From contig CM043950.1 in the NCBI GenBank assembly GCA_014529385.2, positions 155,583,045 through 155,647,044 of the forward strand: a stretch of DNA of 64,000 nucleotides. The letters are read 5' to 3'. The notes beneath the pieces are model-generated. The model saw only the letters and a list, made by a program, of their open reading frames with translations, did no database searches and had not been told where the DNA came from. This DNA is from Adiantum capillus-veneris (taxonomy: Eukaryota > Streptophyta > Polypodiopsida > Polypodiales > Pteridaceae). Both the position numbers and the translations under genes were made by a program. The stretch's first letter is position 1; the number at the start of each line of letters is the position of its first letter. Positions 12,532-21,786 of the stretch are shown here, piece after piece.

Positions 12532-12764
12532 ATGAATAACCCACCACCTCCAAGTCTGCATGCAATTCATTTTCATCCATTTCATTGGGTTCATGCAATC
12601 CGGGTTAACGTGCACATTGATAGGAATTTTTTTTCCAACAACGTATTACACTCCTCTTTGGTGCAGAGTTGTTAAGGGATATTCTTCAATCACCAAATCC
12701 TATCATACTACCCATTGTAAACTACACTGTCTCCTTTGACGTGCATGTTTTTATCTTGTATTAG
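12532..12764 (+). pseudogene. Gypsy-R leader ORF, frameshifted
   Basis: Counterpart of the leader ORF of Gypsy-A (14964-15182), in the same place between primer site and gag. The ATG-led frame reads FHPFHWVHAIRVNVH, like Gypsy-A FTPFHLTQRIQINVH. A one-base change in a run of eight T (near 12,629-12,636) then shifts the frame. The continuation in the other frame reads LFGAELLRDILQ and VNYTVSFDVHVFILY then stop, like Gypsy-A MFGPRRLREILE and INYENSFDVHVFVLI then stop. Length, order and stop position agree. No known function. Confidence 0.7.
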
Positions 12765-13076
12765 TTAGGGTAATGAATCAAGAGGACTTGTATTGTACAT
12801 TCATTCCTTTGGCTAGGCAAGATGTGCATGTAATAGTTGGTACAAAGTTACAATTACAACGTGTTTTATCGTCGTATGTTTGGACCTAGGCAAGTAGCAA
12901 CTATCAATGCCTCATGATCAGTCAATCCTTTCATTTTTCCATTGATTTGCTATGATCTAAACTTTGATGAATACATTTTTCATTCTACTTTAAATTGTGA
13001 TTTTGAAAAAGAAAAGAAAAGGAAAAACCAAATTTTTGGGTGCAATTAGATTTGTGTTCTTTTTCTTGAAACACGT
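12765..13076. other. Gypsy-R internal sequence before the Gypsy-A insertion
   Basis: About 310 bp between the end of the leader ORF and the Gypsy-A 5' LTR. I see no coding motif; by position it should be the spacer before Gypsy-R gag, which resumes after 21786. Confidence 0.5.
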
Positions 13077-14217
13077 TGTCAGGAGTTTTTTCGAGCAAGG
13101 AATTGCGCATATGTACATACACATGCATGGTGCATCAAATAAGGAATTGCCCATTTTGCAAATCCAGGTGGTTACGTGGGGCCCACATGTGTACAGGTAG
13201 GACATCATGTACATAGTGCATCGATTTTCACTATCACCAATACCAGTATGTTTTTTCTACAATAATGACGAGTTTATAGCGCGTAAAACTTCTCCAGGAA
13301 GCTATCTGCGGGCCGACAACATGAGGTCAGCAGGTGCGTCAGATGGCATCTAGTGGCGTCAGGAGGGCGAACGAGGTCAATATTTGCACGCAGAGAAGTA
13401 CGGACACAACGTGGGTGTTTTCTTGTGACACTTATGTAGAAAAGTCATCACTAGGACCACTTTTTGGGGCCACTTCACGTGGTGGCGAGATGCATTATTG
13501 GAAAAAAGCTGAGTGCCAGGTGTGCGAATGATGCAAAAAGGTGACAACTATGCACTGCGAGGTCAGTTTTTGGCCTGTTCGGGGTCCGTTTGAGGTCATC
13601 TAAAAGGCCAAGGGTGCCCAACTAATAAAGCTAAGTGTGGGAACTGAAAAAACAAGAGAGAAGACCAGAAAAAACGTGGAGAAGAGAGGAGGAACAGCCG
13701 CAGGTGTGTTTTTACTCATTTTGGAGCCTGTTTTGGCCGTAAACTGCTCATCTGAGGTCGGATTTGAGCACTTTGACATTGTAGACTGGTTTTTTGGGCC
13801 GTTCCGGACGCGATGGCGCTATCCATTTTGCCAAATTCCTCACTCTTTTCCTGCTGTTTTTCTGTGTAAGTTTCTCCTATGAGCGAAGTTTCTGCTCTAG
13901 TTTGTGATTGTATCTGGTATCTTTTACCCATATTGTGTGAGCTGTTTGCCCCATTGGTGTTGGCCCAAGCTCATTTGTATCTAAACATCAGAATTCTCCT
14001 CTTTTGAGCTGAGTCTTTTGGGTGTGTGTGTGTGTGTGTGTCTGTGTGGAGTGGGCAAGTGGATAGTCTCTCTCCTCTCACTCCAGAGGTGTGTTCCCTG
14101 TCTCGGCCAGGTGTGTTGTGTAAGCCGAGTGGTGCCCCATAGTGTGTGTGTGTATCTTCCCAAGAGTGTGTGTCGGGTCGTTATAGAGGCGCTGTGTGTG
14201 TTTTCATCCCGCTCACA
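13077..14217 (+). repeat. Gypsy-A 5' LTR (1,141 bp)
   Basis: Begins TGTCAGGAGTTTTTTCGAG and ends TTTTCATCCCGCTCACA. Against the 3' LTR it differs by scattered substitutions and one 20-bp indel near 13,335-13,360 (extra ATGGCATCTAGTGGCGTCAG here). It holds a short GT run (14,024-14,042). The short ORFs inside it are duplicated exactly in the 3' LTR and are not considered genes. Confidence 0.95.
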
Positions 14218-14220
14218 TTC

Positions 14221-14240
14221 TTTTGGCGCCCCCACGGAGG
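14221..14240 (+). promoter_or_regulatory. Gypsy-A primer binding site
   Basis: TTTTGGCGCCCCCACGGAGG lies three bases after the 5' LTR, with the TGGCGCC core used by plant Gypsy elements. Which tRNA it pairs with cannot be fixed by eye. Confidence 0.8.
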
Positions 14241-14963
14241 ATCTTCTTCGAGTACCTTCTGCTTCGAGCTTCGAGCTTCGAGCTTCGAGATTCGGGATTA
14301 CAGGGTGCAGATTGCAGATTACAGGTTACAGGTACAGGTACAGGTATAGGTGATTCACACAGGTACAGGTAGCTAGAGTACAGTGATATACTAGCAGTGA
14401 TGTCACTTGCAGTTGTTGTGGGTATGCATCACTTGGCGCCTATTTGAGCGCATTGTCTGCTGGATTGTACGTTACTTGTGGAAACTGCCATTGTACGCAT
14501 TTGTGGAGCCATACTTGGTTGTATTTGGCAGTCCCAGCCATTTCTGAGACTTGGTCTAGAAGATAGTCATTTCTGAGACTTGACTATACGCGATTTGCAT
14601 TAGCCTTCGTGTGAGGGTCGATAGCGTGAGGTTTTTATTGAGCTGGGGGATTCTCAAATGTGGAGATCCTTTCGGTGATACAGGTAGCTGGAGCACCCTT
14701 TTTGTGACCTCGCCATAGGCTATGTACTAGTGAGTCCTATTTGATGCTCGGGTTCTATTGTTGGCAGTTTATGCATACAGATACAGTCTATATTTTGGGT
14801 TCTCATTGCTCTACTTCTGGGGAAACTCTGTCGAAATTTTCCCAAGTTATGATGGTTGGTTTTTTGGTATTTTGAGCCATTTATGCTGTTATGCTGCTGA
14901 AATTTTGGCAAAATCAGAGGTTGAGTCAGGTGTGCCTTCTTGGGAGCTTCATGGTTGGCTTTA
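14241..14963 (+). other. Gypsy-A untranslated leader with short tandem repeats
   Basis: No gene. It has about three GAGCTTC/GAGCTTCGA units (14,258-14,290) and a run of ACAGGT units (about 14,325-14,370). It then reads as non-coding leader up to the conserved leader ORF. Any splice or packaging signals here are not recognisable by eye. Confidence 0.6.
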
Positions 14964-15182
14964 ATGGATGATCAAAATGGCCCTCACTTCACTCCTTTTC
15001 ATTTAACTCAAAGAATTCAGATTAATGTTCATGTGTCCAGGAAGATCTTTTTCCAGCAGCGCATAGTCTTTATGTTTGGGCCAAGAAGATTGAGAGAGAT
15101 CCTGGAATGTCCTTTGCCTGTTGTCATTCCGATGATTAACTATGAAAACTCATTTGATGTGCATGTGTTTGTCCTTATCTAA
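14964..15182 (+). CDS. Conserved leader ORF upstream of gag (unknown function)
   Basis: A 72-codon ORF from ATG 14964 (MDDQNGPHF) to a stop at 15180-15182; an in-frame stop lies upstream at 14922. It sits between the primer site and gag, in the same frame as gag (positions divisible by 3) but ending about 100 bp before it. It holds FTPFHLTQRIQINVH, then SRKIFFQQ, then LREIL, and ends SFDVHVFVLI. The same blocks occur in the same order and with the same end point in Gypsy-R at 12532-12764, although other parts of the two elements are quite diverged, so protein-level conservation is likely. I recognise no domain, signal peptide or membrane segment. It could be a separate small protein or a relic of an extended gag N-terminus. 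Confidence 0.6.
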   Translation: MDDQNGPHFTPFHLTQRIQINVHVSRKIFFQQRIVFMFGPRRLREILECPLPVVIPMINYENSFDVHVFVLI

Positions 15183-15284
15183 AGCTGAGCTCCATTGAAG
15201 TTTCTGGGGATTGGGTAGTGAAAAGTTTTGGGTTCTTGCACGTGTGTTCAAAGGGGTTCTCAAAGCATCATAATTTGGGTAGCC

Positions 15285-16060
15285 ATGGCTTTCTCTTATC
15301 CGGAGTTTCATGGAAGAAGTGATGAAGATGTGGAGGACTTTCTGGAAAAGATGGAGGTTGCCTGCATTAGCAACCAGATTCATGACCCTGCGCAGATGTT
15401 ACGCCTTCTCCAAATTTGTTTGAAGAGTGATGCACGAGTTTGGTCTAAAGCATTTGAAGAGGAGTTGCGTGTGGATGATCTACCTGTAAGGTTGAGTTGG
15501 GACAATCTACGACATGGGTTGGAAGTGGAGTTTGTGAAGATAGAAGATCCTGACAAGGTGTGGCAAGAAGTACAGGCTTTGGTGCAAAAGGAAGGTGAGC
15601 CAGTAGATGCGTACATACGTAAGTTTTCATTGGCATGGGAGCGAATGTGCAAGGCCTTAGCACCACAGGTACCCCCGCCTGACATGATGAAGAAGGACAG
15701 GTTCTTAGCTGGTCTTTGGGAGAATATATGTTGGAGAGTGGAGCTAAAGAAGCCTAGGACATATGAAGATGCACTAGAGGTAGCAAGGAACAAAGAGTGG
15801 AAGCTGAGGAAAATGAGCCAGTTAGGGGTGGAGTCTTTGCCCATGAGGTCTGAATTTCAGCCTATGGACTCTTTACAAGGTCGTATGTCAGGGGTTCATC
15901 ATGAACCAGTGGTTCCTGTTACTACTCAGGTTATGCCAGCAGTGGTCACTACAGCAGTGCAAGATGATGGCCTAAGGCAAGACATGAGGCAAGTGGTTGA
16001 TTTGATGAAGAATCTCAGCCTAAACATGCTAGGTCAAGTGGGAAATAATGCGGTCGAGGG
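15285..16060 (+). CDS. gag: Gypsy-A gag (capsid domain), frameshifted before its zinc knuckle
   Basis: Starts at ATG 15285 (MAFSYPEFHGRSDEDV); the open frame extends upstream without a better start. The capsid region runs over the first ~190 codons, with FLEKMEVAC, LLQICLKSDARVW and VDAYIRKFSLAWERM, typical of Gypsy gag. The CCHC zinc knuckle (CYNCGELGHISPQC, 16148-16189) lies in a different frame, the one used by pol. The glycine-rich stretch before it (RFANQPGGEERP, then RFWRQTPT) reads in the pol frame from about 16,049. A single-base indel near 16,050 therefore splits what was probably one gag-pol frame. The original frame stays open to 16244 but translates to unrelated sequence there. 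Confidence 0.88.
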
Positions 16061-19000
16061 CGGTTTGCAAATCAGCCAGGAGGTGAAGAAAGGCCTAGGA
16101 ATGGTGTTGGACAAAGCAATGGTAGGTTTTGGAGGCAGACGCCCACATGTTATAATTGTGGAGAGTTGGGTCACATCAGCCCGCAATGTGATAAGCCACC
16201 AAGGATGGGGGGAGACATGTATCCATTGCCAAGACAGGTGTTAACTAGGTCAAATGATTATGGCATCGAAATTAAGGGAGACGAAGGAACCAGTGGACTG
16301 ACCCAGGAGGAAAAGGGAAAGACAAAAGTGCTAAGTGTAGTCACCTTGGAGAAGGCATCAAAGCTAGAGGATACATTAGTGATGCCTATTGGGAAGAGAA
16401 CCATAGAGGAAAAGGAAGGAAGAAGTGCCCCAGGCCCTAGTAAGAAGAAAGGAAAGAGCCATGAAGGCGAGGATGTCAAGGCCAAGAGGAAAAGGAGAGC
16501 TCGTCGAAAGTTTCATGTTTCAGATTTTCCACTAGGGGATGGGCAATTAAGCTATGACTTGAAGGAGGATCTGACGAGCAGGAAGGCAGATGTTACTTTT
16601 GGGCAGCTTATAGAGATGGTGCCTAAGTTAAAGCGACAGTGGAAGAGGATGGTTAACCCAATGGAGAAAGAGCCAGAGAGAGGTTCAGTAAAGGTGTTGG
16701 CAATGGATGAGCTACCAGACATTTGTCCAATAGTAGATGTGTGGCATAAAAGGAAAAATTTGGGACAAGGTTATGTGGATGGCGGAGCCCAAATATGCGT
16801 CATAACACACTCATGTGTTGAGAAGATGGGTCTCACAGTGGCTGGGGTGTCAGGGTTTCGGATCAGATTGGCAAACCATCAAAAAGTAAAATGCTTAGGT
16901 GTTGTAAAGAGCTTAGAAGTGGAGGCATATGATGCAAAGGCAGTGGTTGATTTTCATGTGATGCCAGCAGGGTTGGGAGCATATCCTATTATACTGGGAA
17001 GACCATGGTTACGTGCAGTGGGAGCTGTTCAAGATTGGCGACATGGTACGATTAGCCTCTATGGAAAGACAGGTACCAAGAAGCTTTATAATATGGACAC
17101 AAGGAAACGATTAGAGGAGATTTATGAAGATGAGGATGAGTCTAGTGATGAAGACTCTTCCACGGTGACAGATGAGGACAATGATAGCACTACCAGCAGT
17201 GATGAGGATGCTGATGTTGCATTTCTTTTGATGGATAAAGAAATCCAGAAGTGTGGTTTAGTCGCATTTGCGAATGAAGTTGAAGATGAAAGTGAAGGGC
17301 CTTATGAAGTGATTGAAGGGCTGATGCAAACCAAAGTTGAGTTGTCAAAGAAGCAGGAATTAATGACGCAAATGATTAGTGGAGACCTCTCAGCTATGGA
17401 GAAGGATATATTTTTGCATATGCTGGCTAGTTTTCCTGATTTGTTCATTACTTCATATGAAGAGATCAGAGGGTTCAAGGGTGAAGAGATGCATATAGAG
17501 CTGAAAGAAGGTGCTAAGCCAGTGCGGCAAAGGCTAAGAAGGATGGGTGAAGAGCAAATGGAAGCCTTGCGGGTAGAGGTGGACAAGTTATTGAAGGCAG
17601 CGTTCATAGTTCCAGTGGAGACCACAGAATGGGTGAGTCCAGTTGTAGGCAGTCCAAAGAAGGATGGGAAGTGGAGAATTTGTGTAGATTTTAAACCCTT
17701 AAATGCAGCCACTAAGAAGAACCCATATCCTCTTCCATTCATTGATCAGATCTTGGATTCAGTGGCAGGTTATGAGAGGTACAGTGTGTGTGATGGTTTT
17801 TCAGGCTATTTTCAATTGAAGATTGCTCTTAAAGACCGCACAAAGACAACTTTCATTACGCCATGGGGCTGCTATTGCTACACAGTATTGCCATTTGGGT
17901 TGTCAAATGGACCTTCCTTCTATCAAGAGAGAGCAAATTGGGTGTTGGAACCATTCATTGGTAGTTGTGTTAAAGCTTTTATGGATGACTTCTGTGTCTA
18001 TAGCAGTAGGGCTGATCACCATGAGAAGATGCAGATGGTATTGGCTCGATATGATGAATGTGGAGGACAACTAAATCCAAAGAAATGTCATCTAGCACAG
18101 CCAAGGGTGAAGTTATTGGGCCATATGGTGTCAGAAAATGGCATTGAGGCTGATCCAGATAAGGTGAAGTCTATTATTCTTCTTCCATCACCTATGAGTA
18201 CGAAGCAATTGGCAACCTTTATACACAAAGTGAAGTACATGGCACAGTTTATTCCATTGTCTTCGCAGCTTCTTTATCCATTACAGCAAGTGGCAAAGCA
18301 TGATCCATTGCAATGGGATGACAAGTGTGAAGAAGTGTTTCAAGAGGTGAAAGAGGTGTTAGGGGGGTTGTCAGCCATGCAAGCTCCTGATTGGGAGAAA
18401 GTTTTTTATGTAAATCCATCAGTAGGGGATGATGCCATTGGAGCCATGCTATTGCAAAAGGGGAAGGGTAGCCATTATATGAGGCCAGTGTATTGTGCAA
18501 GCCGAGTGAAGTTGGTAGCGGAGAGAAAGTTATCGGAAGTAGAGCTAGTGATGGCCAGTGTAATATTTGCTTGTCGACGATTTCGTCATTACTTGCTACC
18601 ACGGCCTTTTGTTTTCTTGACGAGTTATGCCTTTTTGCCACAGTTAATTAATGGTACTAACATGTCAAATGTGGTGAAGAAATGGGTAATTGAGCTGCAA
18701 GAGTTTGAGTTCTCTTTTCTAGTGGAAGATAGTACAAGGGCTACCCTAGCTGATTTGTTGACCTACAAGGAGAATCCCCTTATTGTTAAGGAAGAGGTGG
18801 TGAGAAAGGTAGTTGAGGAAGTTCCACAGATCAGCAATGCACATGTGTTGTTCTTTGATGGTTCATACAGAAAGAGCCACGATGCAGCTTCAGGGGGTAT
18901 AGCACTTTATGATCCAGAGGGAAAGCTAGTATGCAAGAGAGGGTTCAAATTGGATGTGCATAGTAACAATGAGGCTGAATATGCTACATTGGAAGCCGGA

Positions 19001-19825
19001 TTATACATTTTTTTGAAGCATGGGGTTCGAAGGTTGAGCATAAAAGGTGATGCCTTGTTAGTGGTGAAGCAAGTGCTGGGTGTGTGGAAGAGCAAGAACA
19101 CCTCATTGAAGGAAATGTGCTTCAGAATTAAAGGCCTGTTAAAAAAGTTTGAAGCATGGAGCATCAGACACATTGAACGTGCTCTAAATGGAGAGGCACA
19201 TGAAGCAGCTCAAGGCATGATTGGGGAGCTATTCGTGTTGAGAACCAATTTACCTCTTTATCATGGCCGGGAAAGTTTGGCTCAAGAAGAGGAGTTTTTG
19301 CTAACAGGAATCATTCCAAAGGAGATTCAGAAGTCTAAGAAGTATGGCTTTGTGCGTAGAGCATACAGGTACAAATTCATTGGTGATGTCTTATACATGA
19401 AAGGGGCTGATCTCGTGTTGAGATGTGTACCTTGGCGGGAGGAGCTTTACAGAGTGTTGGAAGAGAATCATGAAGGCGCATGTGGTGGCCATTTTGCTCT
19501 AAAGATCACCTTGCATAAGATTTTGCAAGAGGGGTATGTATGGCCTAGTTTGCACAAGGATGTTCACCATTGGTGTAGGTCTTGCAATAGGTGTCAAGCA
19601 TTTGGGAAGAGAGTGTTGAAGCCAGAGCTACAAAAAACCATTATGGCGTTTGATGTGTTTGAAAAGTGGGGAATTGATGCAGTAGGCCCGTTACCTATCA
19701 CAAGCAGGGGCAAAAGCTATATTTTGACGGCAGTGGACTATCTTTCTAGATGGGCAGAGGCTATAGCAGTAAAACAGATCACTGCAAAGGATGTGGCAAA
19801 ATTTGTGTATGATGAAATATGTTGA
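16049..19825 (+). CDS. pol: Gypsy-A pol: protease, RT, RNase H, second RNase H, integrase N-part
   Basis: Long open frame. Order: zinc knuckle (16148-16189), acidic and basic linkers, protease with GYVDGGAQ (16,769-16,795; D-G-G-A form) and ILGRPWLRAVG, RT with WRICVDFKPLNAA and catalytic FMDD (17979-17990), then a Gypsy RNase H at about 18,400-18,780. In that RNase H the first and last Asp positions are replaced (VNPSVG, FVFLTSY). A second, archaeal-type RNase H follows (about 18,830-19,230): FFDGSYR, NNEAEYATL, IKGDALLVVKQ, but the fourth Asp position reads NGEAHEAAQ (His). Integrase begins with the HHCC zinc region (HEGACGGH and CRSCNRCQ) and GIDAVGPLP (first Asp). A TGA at 19823-19825 replaces a Cys codon. 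Confidence 0.93.
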   Translation, partial: CGRGRFANQPGGEERPRNGVGQSNGRFWRQTPTCYNCGELGHISPQCDKPPRMGGDMYPLPRQVLTRSNDYGIEIKGDEGTSGLTQEEKGKTKVLSVVTLEKASKLEDTLVMPIGKRTIEEKEGRSAPGPSKKKGKSHEGEDVKAKRKRRARRKFHVSDFPLGDGQLSYDLKEDLTSRKADVTFGQLIEMVPKLKRQWKRMVNPMEKEPERGSVKVLAMDELPDICPIVDVWHKRKNLGQGYVDGGAQICVITHSCVEKMGLTVAGVSGFRIRLANHQKVKCLGVVKSLEVEAYDAKAVVDFHVMPAGLGAYPIILGRPWLRAVGAVQDWRHGTISLYGKTGTKKLYNMDTRKRLEEIYEDEDESSDEDSSTVTDEDNDSTTSSDEDADVAFLLMDKEIQKCGLVAFANEVEDESEGPYEVIEGLMQTKVELSKKQELMTQMISGDLSAMEKDIFLHMLASFPDLFITSYEEIRGFKGEEMHIELKEGAKPVRQRLRRMGEEQMEALRVEVDKLLKAAFIVPVETTEWVSPVVGSPKKDGKWRICVDFKPLNAATKKNPYPLPFIDQILDSVAGYERYSVCDGFSGYFQLKIALKDRTKTTFITPWGCYCYTVLPFGLSNGPSFYQERANWVLEPFIGSCVKAFMDDFCVYSSRADHHEKMQMVLARYDECGGQLNPKKCHLAQPRVKLLGHMVSENGIEADPDKVKSIILLPSPMSTKQLATFIHKVKYMAQFIPLSSQLLYPLQQVAKHDPLQWDDKCEEVFQEVKEVLGGLSAMQAPDWEKVFYVNPSVGDDAIGAMLLQKGKGSHYMRPVYCASRVKLVAERKLSEVELVMASVIFACRRFRHYLLPRPFVFLTSYAFLPQLINGTNMSNVVKKWVIELQEFEFSFLVEDSTRATLADLLTYKENPLIVKEEVVRKVVEEVPQISNAHVLFFDGSYRKSHDAASGGIALYDPEGKLVCKRGFKLDVHSNNEAEYATLEAGLYIFLKHGVRRLSIKGDALLVVKQVLGVWKSKNTSLKEMCFRIKGLLKKFEAWSIRHIERALNGEAHEAAQGMIGELFVLRTNLPLYHGRESLAQEEEFLLTGIIPKEIQKSKKYGFVRRAYRYKFIGDVLYMKGADLVLRCVPWREELYRVLEENHEGACGGHFALKITLHKILQEGYVWPSLHKDVHHWCRSCNRCQAFGKRVLKPELQKTIMAFDVFEKWGIDAVGPLPITSRGKSYILTAVDYLSRWAEAIAVKQITAKDVAKFVYDEIC

Positions 19826-20636
19826 AAGTTTGGGGTGCCGTTAGAGCATATTTTCAGATAAGGGGCCAGGATTTAGAGCTAAACTGCTAGACTTCTTATG
19901 CACAAAGATGAAGATTAGGCACCAGCATACCACTCCTTATTACCCGCAGTGTAATGGCTTAAATGAAAGATTCAATGGTGAGTTGGTACAAATTCTTTCT
20001 AAAGTGACAGAGCACCAAGGAAAGAATTGGGATTTGGAATTGCCTAGTGCATTATGGGCTTACCGTACTTCGGTGAAGACAGGTACAGGGTTTACTCCAT
20101 TTCATTTGGTGTATGGAAAGGAAGCACTATTGCCTGTGGAGGTAGAGTTGCCTGCGGCCAAGATGTTAGAGAAGTTGCTTGGGTCGCCTAGTGATGCATT
20201 CAAAGAGAGACTCTTGCAGTTACAAGAGGTCCAGTTGGATAGGATGAGCGCATTGGAGCATTATGGGCAGATGCAGGATAAGGCTTTGGCAAAGATAAAT
20301 GAAAAGGTCAAAAGTAAGGGTATCAAGAAGCATGACTTGGTTTTGCGCTACAACAGCAAACTGGACAACACCTTCCAAAAGAAGTTTCAAATTAAGTGGG
20401 AAGGCCCTTTCAAGGTAGTGGAGTGTTTCCCGAATGGTACATATCAGTTGGCTAACCTGGATGGGATTTTACATACGTCAAGGGTAAATGGATTGCGTCT
20501 TAAATTGTATCATGCCAGGTTGATGATGGTGGAGCAAGATGAGTTTTCTGAAGAGCGAGTGATGTCTGTGAAGGATGAGGAGACCTGTGATGCGGCGAGT
20601 CTCATATCTCTCTTTGTTGCTGCTGATCATGAATGA
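19826..20636 (+). CDS. Gypsy-A integrase, C-terminal part
   Basis: Continuation of integrase after the TGA. A one-base insertion near 19,846 also shifts the frame; beyond it the frame is open to the stop ending at 20636. It contains the second Asp region (SDKGPGF), the third catalytic block (TPYYPQCNGLNERFNGE, Glu present), FTPFHLVYGKEALLPVE and the C-terminal beta-rich domain (KHDLVLRYNSKLD, then KWEGPFKVVE and RVNGLRLKLYHAR). No chromodomain is seen after it, in keeping with a non-chromovirus Tat-type element. Confidence 0.9.
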
Positions 20637-20640
20637 TCTA

Positions 20641-20664
20641 GCAGGCTAGGGGATGGGCAAATTA
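20641..20664 (+). promoter_or_regulatory. Gypsy-A polypurine tract
   Basis: GGCTAGGGGATGGGCAAATTA directly precedes the 3' LTR (TGTCAGG). This purine-rich stretch would prime plus-strand cDNA synthesis. Confidence 0.75.
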
Positions 20665-21786
20665 TGTCAGGAGTTTTTTCGAGCAAGGAATTGTGCATAT
20701 GTACATACACATGCATGGTGCATCAAATAAGGAATTGCCCATTTTGCAAAGCCAGGTGGTTACGTGGGGCCCACATGTGTACAGGTAGGACATCATGTAC
20801 ATAGTGCATCGATTTTCACTATCACCAGTACCAGTATGTTTTTTCTACAATAATGAGGAGTTTATAGCGCGTAAAACTTCTCGAGGAAGCTATCTGCGGG
20901 CCGACGACATGAGGTCAGCAGGTGCGTCAGGAGGGCGAACGAGGTCAATATTTGCACGCAGAGAAGTACGGACACAACGTGGGTGTTTTCTTGTGATACT
21001 TATGCAGAAAGGTCATCATTAGGACCACTTTTTGGGGCCACTTCACGTGGTGGCGAGATGCATTATTGGAAAAAAGCTGAGTGCCAGGTGTGCAAATGAT
21101 GCAAAAAGGTGACAACTATGCACTGCGAGGTCAGTTTTTGGCCTGTTCGGGGTCCGTTTGAGGTCATCTAAAAGGCCAAGGGTGCCCAACTAATAAAGCT
21201 AAGTGTGGGAACTGAAAAAACAAGAGAGAAGACCAGAAAAAACGTGGAGAAGAGAGGAGGAACAGCCGCAGGTGTGTTTTTGCTCATTTTGGAGCCTGTT
21301 TTGGCCGTAAATTGCTCATCCGAGGTCAGATTTGAGCACTTTGACATTGTAGACTGGTTTTTTGGGCCGTTCCGGACGCGATGGCGTTGTCCATTTTGCC
21401 AAATTCCTCACTCTTTTCCTGCTGTTTTTCTGTGTAAGTTTCTCCTATGAGCGAAGTTTCTGCTCTAGTTTGTGATTGTATCTGGTATCTTTTACCCATA
21501 TTGTGTGAGCTGTTTGCCCCATTGGTGTTGGCCCAAGCTCATTTGTATCTAAACATCAGAAATTCTCCTCTTTTGAGCTGAGTCTTTTGGGTGTGTGTGT
21601 GTGTGTGTGTCTGTGTGGAGTGGGCAAGTGGATAGTCTCTCTCCTCTCACTCCAGAGGTGTGTTCCCTGTCTCGGCCAGGTGTGTTGTGTAAGCCGAGTG
21701 GTGCCCCATAGTGTGTGTGTGTATCTTCCCAAGAGTGTGTGTCGGGTCGTTATAGAGGCGCTGTGTGTGTTTTCATCCCTCTCACA
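20665..21786 (+). repeat. Gypsy-A 3' LTR (1,122 bp)
   Basis: Begins TGTCAGGAGTTTTTTCGAG and ends CATCCCTCTCACA. It matches the 5' LTR closely (about 2% substitutions by eye), without the 20-bp segment found there. Downstream bases are AAGTA. Confidence 0.95.

Larger units (their letters stand above)
13077..21786 (+). mobile_element. Gypsy-A, near-complete Ty3/Gypsy element with dual RNase H
   Basis: 8,710 bp with two LTRs, primer site, leader ORF, gag, protease, RT, RNase H, a second RNase H, integrase and polypurine tract. RT before integrase marks it as Ty3/Gypsy; the extra RNase H is the hallmark of the plant Tat lineage. Coding damage is light: one frameshift in gag, one nonsense codon and one frameshift in integrase. 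The flanks are CACGT on the left and AAGTA on the right, so no perfect 5-bp target duplication is seen (ACGT/AAGT differ at one base). It sits between the Gypsy-R leader ORF and gag. Confidence 0.93.

Noticed and set aside
13637-13882. 81-codon frame in the Gypsy-A LTR, repeated at 21205-21450
   Set aside because: Its conservation is explained by the LTR pair; no motif, and it lies across regulatory sequence.
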